Source: CAYLGY01 sp964383325 (GTDB taxonomy: Bacteria; Pseudomonadota; Alphaproteobacteria; Rhizobiales; Rhizobiaceae). Taken from it: 29,850 bases of DNA. Shown piece by piece: positions 15,549 through 23,986 of the stretch (its first letter is position 1; every line of letters starts with the position of its first letter). The DNA lies in NCBI GenBank assembly GCA_964383325.1, contig CAYLGY010000027.1:1-29850 (forward strand), written 5' to 3'. Position numbers and translations under genes: made by a program. Below the pieces are notes generated by a model that saw only the letters and a program-made list of their open reading frames with translations, made no database searches and was not told the origin of the DNA.

Positions 15549-17627
15549 ATGGGATATCGTGTCGGCGTCGACGTGGGCGGAACATTCACGGATTTTGTGC
15601 TCCTGGATGAGCAATCGGGAGAAACCGTACTCGGCAAGATACCTACTACACCTGCCGACCCGTCCGTTGCCGTGCTTGAAGGAATCGACCGGCTGGCGCG
15701 CGAGCGCAACATCAAGGTTTCTGATATTACGCAGATCTCGCATGCAACGACCGTAGGAACCAACACGGTCATTCAGCGGGTCGGCCCGCGGACAGCGCTG
15801 CTGACCACCAAGGGTTTCCGGGACGTGCTGCTCATCGGGCGGCAGAAGCGCTGGGAATTGTACGACAATTCCATGGACAAGCCCTCTCCGCTCGTTCCCC
15901 GTCGCAACATCTGGGAAGTTCCGGAGCGCATGTTCTTCGACGGATCCGTGTCGACGCCGCTCGACGAGGACGCGATGCGTGGCATTGCCCGGGAAATGAA
16001 GGATGCCGGCATCGAAGTCGTCGGCATCTGCTTCCTGCATGCCTATGCGAACAACGCGCATGAGCGCCGTGCCGCCGAGATTCTCGCCGAGGAAATTCCC
16101 GGCATCGAGCTCACGGTCTCCAGCGATGTCTCGCCAGTCTATCGCGAATATGAGCGCGCCAGCACGACCGTGATGAATGCCTATCTGCTGCCGCCGGTAA
16201 GCCGATACATTCAGCGACTGGAGGACGGGCTCCGCGGTCGTGGATATGCCCATACGCTATATATCATGCAGTCGAATGGCGGCATCGCCGCGCCGGAGAT
16301 CGTCCGCAAATATCCCATTCGAATCATTGAATCCGGCCCGGCTGCGGGCGTTCTGACTGCACTGCGGTATCAGGAGGCGGTCGGCACAGACAAGTTGCTC
16401 TCCTTTGACATGGGCGGGACCACCGCGAAGCTTTGCCTTTTGGAAGAAGGCCGCCCGTCCATTACCGGTCAGTTCGAAGTGGACATGGTCCATCTCAAGA
16501 AAAATTCGGGTCTTCCGATCACCATTCCCTCGATCGATCTCGTCGAGATCGGATCCGGCGGCGGCAGCATCGCATCCGTAGCCATGGGAACGATCGAGGT
16601 CGGACCCGAAAGTGCAGGCTCCGATCCGGGTCCCATCTGCTACAATCGGGGCGGAGAGCGCATCACGGTCACCGACGCAAATATCCTGCTGGGCTACCTC
16701 AATCCCGAGTATTTCCTCGGCGGGGAGATGGAACTCGACATCGACAAGACCCGTGCGGCGATGGCGGAACAGATCGCGCAGCCGCTCGGTCTGTCGATCG
16801 AACTGGCTGCCTGGGGTATTCACGAGGTCGTCACCAACCAGATGGCGCAGGCCGGCCACGTCGTATCCGTGGCCCGGGGCAAGGATCCGCGCCAGTTCGT
16901 GCTCGTTGCTTTTGGCGGCGCCGGTCCGATCCACGGCGCGAGGCTGGCCCGCATGCTGGGCTGCCGCCGGGTGGTATTCCCGAAGGGTGCGGGGGTTCAG
17001 TCAGCGCTCGGCCTCCTCACCGCCGAGCCGGTTTTCGATATTGCGCGCACGCATATGATGCGGCTCGAGGCCGACAACCTCGCGCGGATCAATGAGATCT
17101 ATGCGGACATGGAAGTGCAGGGCCACGCAGAGGTCAATGCCTGCCGGGCCGGCGCCGATGTCACGATCCGCCGGACTGCCGACATGCGCTTCGTCGGTCA
17201 GGGCTACGAGATATCCGTCCCGTTGCCTGCCGGCAAATTCGACAGCAATTCGATCGAGGAAATCCGGGAAACGTTCTTCAATGAGTACAGCCGCCTCTAT
17301 GGCAGCCGGGCTTTCGACCGTACCAGCCCGATCGAGGGTGTCCACTGGCGCATCAGCGCAACCGTCAGCCAGCCGGGTCCGGCACTGGAGTCCCTGTCGG
17401 CTGGCTCTGGCGAGGCCAGTTCAGCGCAGAAGAATACACGTCAGGTCTATTTTCCCGAAACGAACGGCTTCACCGAGTGCCGGATCTATGACCGCTACAA
17501 GCTGCGGGCGAACGACGTGCTCGAAGGACCGGCAATTGTCGAAGAACGCGAAACGACCGTTGTCATTCCTCCGATGAGTCGGGCCAGGATGGATCATGAA
17601 GGCAACATCATCCTTGATCTTGACTGA
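15549..17627 (+). CDS. hyuA: Hydantoinase/oxoprolinase family protein, A subunit (HyuA-like)
   Basis: A 692-aa ASKHA-fold ATPase subunit. Members with HyuB hydrolyse lactams such as 5-oxoproline or hydantoins using ATP, and relatives form the core of acetone and acetophenone carboxylases. The N-terminal nucleotide loop GVDVGGTFTDF (residues 5-15) is intact. The second phosphate loop SFDMGGTTAKLCL (Asp287), ESGPAAGVLTA, GSDPGPICYNRGGERITVTDAN and AFGGAGPIHGARLA are all recognisable. The start ATG has GAGG eight bases upstream. hyuB follows 33 bp later in the same frame of transcription. No small third subunit, as found in carboxylases, is encoded here, so a hydrolase is somewhat more likely. 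The true substrate is unknown. Confidence 0.92.
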   Translation: MGYRVGVDVGGTFTDFVLLDEQSGETVLGKIPTTPADPSVAVLEGIDRLARERNIKVSDITQISHATTVGTNTVIQRVGPRTALLTTKGFRDVLLIGRQKRWELYDNSMDKPSPLVPRRNIWEVPERMFFDGSVSTPLDEDAMRGIAREMKDAGIEVVGICFLHAYANNAHERRAAEILAEEIPGIELTVSSDVSPVYREYERASTTVMNAYLLPPVSRYIQRLEDGLRGRGYAHTLYIMQSNGGIAAPEIVRKYPIRIIESGPAAGVLTALRYQEAVGTDKLLSFDMGGTTAKLCLLEEGRPSITGQFEVDMVHLKKNSGLPITIPSIDLVEIGSGGGSIASVAMGTIEVGPESAGSDPGPICYNRGGERITVTDANILLGYLNPEYFLGGEMELDIDKTRAAMAEQIAQPLGLSIELAAWGIHEVVTNQMAQAGHVVSVARGKDPRQFVLVAFGGAGPIHGARLARMLGCRRVVFPKGAGVQSALGLLTAEPVFDIARTHMMRLEADNLARINEIYADMEVQGHAEVNACRAGADVTIRRTADMRFVGQGYEISVPLPAGKFDSNSIEEIRETFFNEYSRLYGSRAFDRTSPIEGVHWRISATVSQPGPALESLSAGSGEASSAQKNTRQVYFPETNGFTECRIYDRYKLRANDVLEGPAIVEERETTVVIPPMSRARMDHEGNIILDLD

Positions 17628-17660
17628 GACAGCTCGAACCGGAATTCAGGAGGCAGGAAT

Positions 17661-19388
17661 ATGAACAATCTCGATTCAATCACTTTTTCGGTGATCTGGA
17701 GCGGCCTCGTGTCCGCAGCTGCGGAGATGGGTGAAACACTGACTCGGACCGCGTATTCGGTCGCGGTTCGGGAGGGTACGGATTTCTCCACCGGCGTCTT
17801 CGACAGGAACGCCAACATGGTCGCCCAAGGCGATTACAGCCCGGGCCATCTGGGATCCATGGCCTATGCTGTCGGCAAGATGCTCGAGGTGCATCCTCTC
17901 GAGACGCTGGCACCGGGCGATGCCATTATCTGCAACGATCCGGGTATCGGCTCGGGGCACTTGCCGGATATCTACATGATGTATCCGGTATTCCACGAAG
18001 GTGAGTGTCTCGGCTTTGCTGTCAACATTGCCCACCAGATCGACATCGGGGGTTCCAGCTCCGGTTCGCAGAACATTGCCGGAGTTCAGGACAATTTCCA
18101 GGAAGGCATCCGCTTCCTTCCGACGAAACTCTATGACCGTGGAGAACCTGTCCGGGATATTTTCCGCATCATCGAAGCCAATGTGCGGGTTTCGGACGTC
18201 ATTGGCGATATCCAGGCCCAGTACAATGCGAACATCACCGGCTCGCGCCGCATGATTGCACTGGCCGAAACCTATGGCATCCCCACGCTCCGCGAAGCAA
18301 TGGCGCAGATCATCTCGCGCAGCGAGCAGGAAATGCGTGCTGCAATCGATCGTCTCAAGCCCGGCGAGTATGTGTTCGAGGACTACCTCGACGATGTCGG
18401 TCCGAATACGGAGCCGGTCCACGCCAAGGTCCGCGTCAAGATCGGAGACGGCCGGATCGTTCTCGACTGGGAGGGCAGCGGTCCGCAACGCGAGGCCGGG
18501 ATGAATGCCTATCTGCACTATACGACAGCCTACTGCATCGCCGCGGTAAAGAGCGTCACCCTTCCAACCACGCCCCAGAATGACGGCATCATCCGGCTGA
18601 TCGAGGTAAAGGCTCCGGAGGGCAGCTTCTTCAACCCGAGGCGTCCTGCTGCATGTGGCGGCCGCGCTGTCTGCTCGCACCGGATCTATGAAGTCGCCAT
18701 GGGGGCGCTGAGCCAGGCGACCGACGAGGGTATCATTGCTGCCAATTCACATTTTTTCAATCCGAACATTGGCGGCATCGACAGCAAGACCGGCAAGCCC
18801 TTCATCTGCTGGGACGCAATCATTGGCGGCGTAGGTGCACGCATCAACAAGGATGGGCTGGAAGCCACTTCCTCGCCATGGAACGGCACGAATGTGCCAG
18901 TCGAAATTCAGGAGATCCGCAGTCCCATTCTCATCGAGCGGGTCGAACTGATCCAGGATTCCGCCGGAGCCGGGAAGTTCCGCGGTGGCCTCGGGATTCG
19001 CAAGGATCTGAAACTACTGACCGAGCGCGCCACCCTCACGAATCTCGGGGACCGTTCCATATTCCCGCCTTACGGGCTGCGCGGCGGCAAGCCTGGCAAC
19101 AAGGGCGAGACCGTGCTCATCCATGCCGACGCAAGTGAAACCGTGCTCAACTCGAAGGGAACCTACACGATCCGGCGCGACGAAGTGATCAGCTGGAGGA
19201 CGTCAGGGGCCGGAGGAACCGGCAACCCGATGGAGCGCGACCCCGCCCTTGTCCTGGAAGACGTCCTCGACGGATTCATCAGCAAGGAATCCGCCCTGGC
19301 GGACTATGGCGTAGTCATCAATGCCGAGGAGAATGCCGTCGATCTGGAAGCGACCAAAGCGGCGCGGGCCAAGCGACTGGCGGCGTAA
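17661..19388 (+). CDS. hyuB: Hydantoinase B/oxoprolinase family protein (HyuB-like)
   Basis: The 575-aa partner of HyuA, carrying the HyuB half of the active complex. Family segments include the N-terminal EMGETLTRTAYSVAVREGTDFSTGVFD, QGDYSPGHLGSMAYAVGKML, GDAIICNDPGIGSGHLPDIYMMYPVF, and VNIAHQIDIGGSSSGSQN. The C-terminal half has RRPAACGGRAVCSHRIYEVAMGAL and SAGAGKFRGGLGIRKDL. The ATG is preceded by a clear AGGAGG. It ends in TAA and is followed by a rho-independent terminator, so hyuAB is a two-gene transcript. Like hyuA, it may act on a cyclic amide or carry out an ATP-dependent carboxylation; the sequence alone does not decide. Confidence 0.92.
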   Translation: MNNLDSITFSVIWSGLVSAAAEMGETLTRTAYSVAVREGTDFSTGVFDRNANMVAQGDYSPGHLGSMAYAVGKMLEVHPLETLAPGDAIICNDPGIGSGHLPDIYMMYPVFHEGECLGFAVNIAHQIDIGGSSSGSQNIAGVQDNFQEGIRFLPTKLYDRGEPVRDIFRIIEANVRVSDVIGDIQAQYNANITGSRRMIALAETYGIPTLREAMAQIISRSEQEMRAAIDRLKPGEYVFEDYLDDVGPNTEPVHAKVRVKIGDGRIVLDWEGSGPQREAGMNAYLHYTTAYCIAAVKSVTLPTTPQNDGIIRLIEVKAPEGSFFNPRRPAACGGRAVCSHRIYEVAMGALSQATDEGIIAANSHFFNPNIGGIDSKTGKPFICWDAIIGGVGARINKDGLEATSSPWNGTNVPVEIQEIRSPILIERVELIQDSAGAGKFRGGLGIRKDLKLLTERATLTNLGDRSIFPPYGLRGGKPGNKGETVLIHADASETVLNSKGTYTIRRDEVISWRTSGAGGTGNPMERDPALVLEDVLDGFISKESALADYGVVINAEENAVDLEATKAARAKRLAA

Positions 19389-19394
19389 AGCTCA

Positions 19395-19433
19395 GCGCAG
19401 GGGTACCCCTCCTCCCCCCCCCAACTCCTGCGC
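19395..19433. repeat. Inverted repeat, 12-bp palindrome and C9 run after hyuB
   Basis: Just past the hyuB stop, gcgcagg (19395-19401) pairs with cctgcgc (19427-19433). Nested inside is the perfect palindrome AGGGGTACCCCT (19399-19410), followed by a run of nine C (19414-19422). No T-run follows, so I do not call it a terminator. Confidence 0.6.
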
Positions 19434-19456
19434 GATCCCGCCACTGGCGGCGACAG

Positions 19457-19486
19457 AGGCCGGTTGCAAAAAGCGACCGGCCTTTT
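19457..19486 (+). terminator. Rho-independent terminator of hyuAB
   Basis: An 8-bp stem (aggccggt / accggcct), extendable inward by three pairs including one G-T, has an A-rich loop and ends in TTTT on the plus strand. It lies about 70 bp after the hyuB stop. Read on the minus strand there is no T-run, so it should act mainly on hyuAB. Confidence 0.75.
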
Positions 19487-19560
19487 CTGTTGGCTGCATC
19501 CTTGTGCAAAAGGCGCCCGCCATTGGCCCCCGGCACGATCTGATCAGGCAGAGGCCGAGC

Positions 19561-20580
19561 CTATTCCGTCGGAGGTCGACAGGACGCCCGGATGATCAGC
19601 TCCGTCGGAAGAATGATCTGCCGGCCCAGCGGGGTGGTCGGGGAGGCGATCTGATCCAGCAGCAATTGGGCGCAAGTACGCCCCCAGGCTCCAATGTCCC
19701 ATCGAATGGTGCTGATTGCCGGTGTCGCCAGCTCGGCAAGATCTGAATCAACGCCAGCAATGACAGAAATGTCCTTGCCGATTTCGAGCTTGCGCAATTT
19801 GATCGCGCGCAGGATTGCGGGAAGAATTGCCATTCCACCGGCAATCATCGCAGTTGGCCGCGGGGAATGATCGAGAACCAGAGACGCATGCCGGAAACAT
19901 TCGCTGGTATCGAATGACTGGGCTACGACGAGTCCGGGGTTCACCTCTATTCCATGTTGCTTGAGCGCTGCCTCATAGGCTTGAACCCGTTCGCGTCCTG
20001 AACGAACCGCAACCGGGCCTGTAATCAGAGAGATGTGTTGATGCCCCAAGGATACCAGGAAGTTTACTGCGTTGGTAATGCCGTTCCGATGATCGATCAC
20101 AACGGCATTTGCACTCGGCGAGACTTCACGATCGATGAACACGACGGGAAAGGGCGCCTTCTTCAGCTCTTCTTCCAGTTCCGGATCATGGTCTCGGGTT
20201 TTGGTCAGCAACAGCCCATCTACTCCGCGCTGCGAAAGATGCCGGATCAGGTCGACTTCCATGCCCGCCCGACGATCCGTGGTGGTCAAAATAAACGTAT
20301 ATCCCAATTGACGAACCACGGCTTCGGCCGACCGGATAAACGCACCAAATTCCTGAGTTGAAATGTCGCGAATCGCACAAGCGATGGTAGATGAAGAGCG
20401 AGTCCTCATCGTCTGAGCTGCTCGATTCGGTCGGTAACCAAGACGTTCTATAACAATTTCAACTTGTTTCTTCACATCCGGATGTACGGCCGGGTGATTG
20501 TTTACCACTCTCGACACTGTGGCAATACTTACACCTGCCTCTTGGGCAACCTGTCTGATTGTTACTGCATCCGTACGCAC
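19561..20580 (-). CDS. LacI-family transcriptional regulator
   Basis: A 339-aa repressor-type regulator. The N-terminal helix-turn-helix reads TIRQVAQEAGVSIATVSRVV, with the hinge region LGYRPNRAAQTMRT, followed by a periplasmic-binding-protein-like sensor domain (IACAIRDISTQEFGAFIRSAE, DGLLLTKTRDHD, VVFIDREVSPSANAVVIDHRNG, AGVDSDLAELATPAISTIRWD). GTG 20580 is chosen because AGGAG lies five bases upstream and it begins right before the HTH. The longer open frame upstream adds a non-family tail. The recognition helix SIATVSR resembles CcpA's, which binds sites with a central CG. The gene converges with hyuAB and is the obvious controller of the three palindromes at 12.0, 15.16 and 15.45 kb. 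The effector is probably the substrate or a pathway intermediate. Confidence 0.93.
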   Translation of the reverse strand: MRTDAVTIRQVAQEAGVSIATVSRVVNNHPAVHPDVKKQVEIVIERLGYRPNRAAQTMRTRSSSTIACAIRDISTQEFGAFIRSAEAVVRQLGYTFILTTTDRRAGMEVDLIRHLSQRGVDGLLLTKTRDHDPELEEELKKAPFPVVFIDREVSPSANAVVIDHRNGITNAVNFLVSLGHQHISLITGPVAVRSGRERVQAYEAALKQHGIEVNPGLVVAQSFDTSECFRHASLVLDHSPRPTAMIAGGMAILPAILRAIKLRKLEIGKDISVIAGVDSDLAELATPAISTIRWDIGAWGRTCAQLLLDQIASPTTPLGRQIILPTELIIRASCRPPTE

Positions 20581-20880
20581 AATATCTCCTGTTGCCTGAG
20601 GTTTCCGCAAGACCTTGTCCTGGAGCGCGCCGCCCGAATGGAATCGTTTCTCCCGTGGCAACCGGATCCGCAAGAAGGGCGACCCGAAACGCATGCCCTC
20701 ACACGACCAGCGCCAGCATTCATGTACATGACTGCAATGGAAAAAGCTGCGATATCAAGGAGCTCATCACCTTCCGCGCCGCAGCACAGGCCGGCGCCGG
20801 AGCTTCAGCCGGCAACATGGCTGGACTCGCGGCTTCGGCGGCAGCATGTACAAGACACGCAGGATACCGCGTGAAACCGT
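20581..20880. other. Leader region upstream of the LacI-type gene
   Basis: About 300 bp between the E1 stop and the regulator start. It holds the regulator's ribosome site (AGGAG near 20586) and, at its far end, one palindrome-like site. Open frames crossing it (such as 20464-20874 plus) are unlike any family and overlap the regulator gene. I saw no convincing promoter boxes or terminator. Confidence 0.5.
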
Positions 20881-20885
20881 TTACG
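20872..20885. promoter_or_regulatory. Weak candidate operator near the end of the E1 gene
   Basis: TGAAACCGTTTACG fits 9 of the 10 specified positions of the CcpA-type pattern TGWNANCGNTNWCA; only the final A is missing. It overlaps the stop codon of the E1 gene and lies about 290 bp upstream of the LacI-type gene, far for autoregulation. It may be chance. Confidence 0.25.
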
Positions 20886-23268
20886 CAAGATGCAAATTGC
20901 GGATCGGTCTTCCCGGAGTCAGGCTCTCAGCTGCCCGCACGATGCCGAGGGAATCGATGCCGTAATGCCGGTAGAGATCGGCAATGGTTCCCGTCTGCCC
21001 GAAATGTTCCACCCCAAGTGCCCGGCAACGGTGCCCATGTACGGAGCCGAGCCAGGCGAGGGTAGCTGGATGGCCATCGAGCACCGTCACGATCCCGCAA
21101 TGCGATGGCACTCCGGCCAGGAGCCGCTCGACATGGCTGCGCGCATAGCCGAGACCGGCCTCGCGCGCCCGCTGCGCAGCCGACCAGCCTGCATGCAGCC
21201 GGTCGGCGGAGGTTACCGCCAGCAAGCCGATGTCGCGGCGATCCTCGCCCATCATGCCGACCGCCTCGATAGCTTCCGGCGCGAGGACGCCCGAATAGGC
21301 GACGATCACCTGCGCGTTCGGTCCGGGCTTGCGTACCCAATACCCGCCATGAATGATGTCCTGCTCAAGCTCTGGCGTCATGATGCGCTTCGGCTGCTCG
21401 ACGGGGCGGGTGGATAGACGCAGATAGACCGAACCGCCCGTCGCATCGCGCAACCAGGTGAGGCTGTCCGGATCCGGTTCCCCCGAGCGTTGCATGTATT
21501 CGAATGCCCAGCGCATGATGACGGCGAGCTCGTCCACATAGGCCGGCTCAAAACTGGCAAGCCCGTCCTGCGACATTCCGATCAGGGGCGTGGCGATCGA
21601 CTGATGTGCGCCGCCCTCCGGAGCCAGCGTGACGCCGGAAGGCGTCGCCGCGACGAGGAAGCGGGCATCCTGATAGCAGGCATAGTTCAATGCATCGAGG
21701 CCACGCTGGATGAAAGGATCATAGAGGGTGCCGACCGGCAACAAGCGTTCTCCGTGAATGGAATGGGACAGTCCGAGCGCCGACAAGAGGATGAAGAGAT
21801 TCATCTCCGCAATGCCGAGCTCGACATGCTGGCCACTGGGAGAGAAGGTCCAGTTGAAGGTTGATGGAATGCGTTCCGCCTTGAAGACGTCTGCAATCGT
21901 GTCGCGGGAGAAAAGGCCACGCCGGTTCACCCACGCTCCGAGATTTGTGGACACGGTGACATCGGGCGAAGTTGTGACGATACGCTCGGCAAGCGCGGTA
22001 TCGGACTTGCCGATCTCATGCATGATCAGGCCGAATCCCTGTTGCGTCGAAAGGACCTTCTGGTCAGGGAATTCAAGCCGCTCCGGCACCTCGATCGCAG
22101 GTGCAGTGAAGCGTCTGGGACCGCGTTGGATGAACGGCACGGATTGCAGGAAGGACTGCAACCTGTCCTCCGGTATGGAAAGCCCCTCGAAAGGTTCCCA
22201 CTCATGCCCGGTCCGCACGTTCATTTCCTCGCGCAGCTTTTCGATCTGCGACGGCGTCATCAACCCGGCATGATTGTCCTTGTGGCCTGCCAGCGGAAGC
22301 CCGTAGCCCTTGACCGTATAGGCGATGAAGCAGACAGGGCGGTCATGCGTGCGCGCCTGTTCGAATGCGTCCAGCATCGACTGCAGGTCGTGCCCGCCAA
22401 GATTGGCCATCAGCCGGGCGAGTTCCCCGTCGCTGCGCTTCTCGATGAGCTGCGATACGGGACCCTGGTCGCCAAGGTCGTCCATGAGGCGCTTGCGCCA
22501 TGCCGCGCCGCCCTGGAAGGTCAATGCCGAATAGAGCTGGTTGGGGCAGGCGTCGATCCATTCCCGCAGCCGCTCGCCACCGGGTTCCTCGAAGGCAGCC
22601 TGTTGCAGCTTGCCATACTTCACGATCACCACATCCCATCCGAAGTTCCGGAAGATCGACTCGAAGCGCTCCCAGAGACCTTCGCGCACAACCGAGTCGA
22701 GACTCTGGCGGTTGTAGTCGATGACCCACCAGCAATTTCGCAACCCGTACTTCCATCCTTCCAGCAAGGCTTCGAAAATATTGCCCTCGTCCAGCTCGGC
22801 ATCGCCGACAAGCGCGATCATCTTGCCTTCCGGCGCGCCATTTCCCCAACCCTTGGCCTGGATGTAATCCTGCACGATCGAGGAAAACAGCGTCTGCGCA
22901 ACACCGAGCCCGACGGAGCCGGTGGAGAAATCCACATCGTCCGCGTCCTTCGTCCGGGAAGGATAGGACTGCGCACCCTTGTAGCTGCGAAAGTTCTGCA
23001 ACCGCTCCAGCGACTGGTTCCCGAGCAGATACTGGATGGCATGGAAAATCGGGCTTGCGTGCGGCTTGACCGCAACCCTGTCCTCCGGCCGCAATACATG
23101 AAAATACAATGCGGTCATGATGGTCGCGAGCGAGGCGGACGAGGCTTGATGCCCTCCCACCTTCAGCCCGTCATCATTATCGCGCAGATGGTTGGCATTG
23201 TGGATCATCCAGCTCGCCAGCCACAGAACCTTGCGTTCCAGTTCACGCAGAATCTTCGGATCGGCCAT
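20881..23268 (-). CDS. AceE/MdeB-like thiamine-dependent 2-oxoacid dehydrogenase E1
   Basis: A 795-aa homodimeric E1-type protein, often labelled transketolase. It has an N-terminal TPP domain with GGHQASSASLATI (38-50), STGSVGLG, and the diphosphate motif GDAELDEGN (155-163) ending at Asn186 in DYNRQSLD. The central pyrimidine domain reads STNLGAWVNRRGLFS and GQHVELGIAEMNLFILLSALGL, where the glutamate activates TPP. A C-terminal transketolase-like domain follows. The length and motifs match AceE relatives such as Pseudomonas MdeB, proposed to oxidise 2-oxobutyrate. No E2 or E3 gene is adjacent, so it would borrow these from elsewhere. The start ATG has GGGAG six bases upstream. It is divergent from an Lrp-type regulator, the same pairing as mdeB/mdeR. 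The substrate is inferred, probably a 2-oxoacid from amino-acid breakdown. Confidence 0.85.
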   Translation of the reverse strand: MADPKILRELERKVLWLASWMIHNANHLRDNDDGLKVGGHQASSASLATIMTALYFHVLRPEDRVAVKPHASPIFHAIQYLLGNQSLERLQNFRSYKGAQSYPSRTKDADDVDFSTGSVGLGVAQTLFSSIVQDYIQAKGWGNGAPEGKMIALVGDAELDEGNIFEALLEGWKYGLRNCWWVIDYNRQSLDSVVREGLWERFESIFRNFGWDVVIVKYGKLQQAAFEEPGGERLREWIDACPNQLYSALTFQGGAAWRKRLMDDLGDQGPVSQLIEKRSDGELARLMANLGGHDLQSMLDAFEQARTHDRPVCFIAYTVKGYGLPLAGHKDNHAGLMTPSQIEKLREEMNVRTGHEWEPFEGLSIPEDRLQSFLQSVPFIQRGPRRFTAPAIEVPERLEFPDQKVLSTQQGFGLIMHEIGKSDTALAERIVTTSPDVTVSTNLGAWVNRRGLFSRDTIADVFKAERIPSTFNWTFSPSGQHVELGIAEMNLFILLSALGLSHSIHGERLLPVGTLYDPFIQRGLDALNYACYQDARFLVAATPSGVTLAPEGGAHQSIATPLIGMSQDGLASFEPAYVDELAVIMRWAFEYMQRSGEPDPDSLTWLRDATGGSVYLRLSTRPVEQPKRIMTPELEQDIIHGGYWVRKPGPNAQVIVAYSGVLAPEAIEAVGMMGEDRRDIGLLAVTSADRLHAGWSAAQRAREAGLGYARSHVERLLAGVPSHCGIVTVLDGHPATLAWLGSVHGHRCRALGVEHFGQTGTIADLYRHYGIDSLGIVRAAESLTPGRPIRNLHLA

Positions 23269-23393
23269 GACTCACTCCCGCATGCATGGCGCAGATCATA
23301 CTGGCGGTTTCCGGGCGAAAGGGGCCAATCTTGTCAATCCAGCGCGTATGTATTAGCAGGAATAGTGGAATTTGACCGGGCAAGTAGTAAATC

Positions 23394-23861
23394 ATGCCAA
23401 ACCTGAAACTGGATGGGATCGACCGCAAGATCCTCGTGGCGCTGCAAAGCGACGGAAAGATTCCGATCGCCGCGCTCAGCGAGCGCGTCGGCCTTTCGGC
23501 CTCCCCCTGCGCCCGCAGGGTGCGGCTTCTGGAACAGGCCGGAATCATCAAGGGCTATGCTGCAATCGTCGACCAGAAGAAGGTCGGCCTGCCAGTCAAT
23601 GCCTTTGCCTCGATCAAGCTGGAACGGCAACGCGAGGAAGATCTCGATCGCTTCGAGGAGGCGGTGGCGCGCTGGCCGGAAGTGGTCGATTGCTACCTGA
23701 TGACCGGTCCGCGCGATTATCTGATGCGGATCGTGGCTGCGGATCTCGAAGCATATGAGGGGTTCATCAAGGACAAGTTGACCCGACTGGAAAACATTGC
23801 ATCGATCGAGACGAGCTTTGCGCTCGGTCAGGTGAAAAGGTCCGAAATCCTGCCAATCTGA
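23394..23861 (+). CDS. Lrp/AsnC-family transcriptional regulator
   Basis: A 155-aa regulator with an N-terminal winged helix-turn-helix (LDGIDRKILVALQSDGKIPI, then ALSERVGLSASPCARRVRLLEQAGII). A RAM/AsnC ligand domain follows (FASIKLERQREEDLDRFEEA, WPEVVDCYLMTGPRDYLMRIV, RLENIASIETSFALGQVK). Members sense amino acids and usually control a neighbouring gene. It is divergent from the 2-oxoacid dehydrogenase E1 with a 125-bp shared control region. An imperfect AT-rich repeat (tatt, six bases, aata) at 23351-23364 might be part of a binding site, but this is weak. The Shine-Dalgarno match before the ATG is poor, yet the N-terminus fits the family. Confidence 0.94.
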   Translation: MPNLKLDGIDRKILVALQSDGKIPIAALSERVGLSASPCARRVRLLEQAGIIKGYAAIVDQKKVGLPVNAFASIKLERQREEDLDRFEEAVARWPEVVDCYLMTGPRDYLMRIVAADLEAYEGFIKDKLTRLENIASIETSFALGQVKRSEILPI

Positions 23862-23986
23862 TTTCAATATGCTGCGAGCTTGCCTTCGATGGGCAAGTGG
23901 GTAGCATGAGCCGCGCACGGATTGCGGTCTTGCGCTGTCCGCTGCGCTGGCAGGCCCAGGGCGCAACCCAGGAGAAAATTCGTCCG

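Noticed and set aside
20464..21065. Plus-strand open frames across the LacI-type leader
   Set aside because: They overlap the regulator and E1 coding regions, lack ribosome sites and show no domain.
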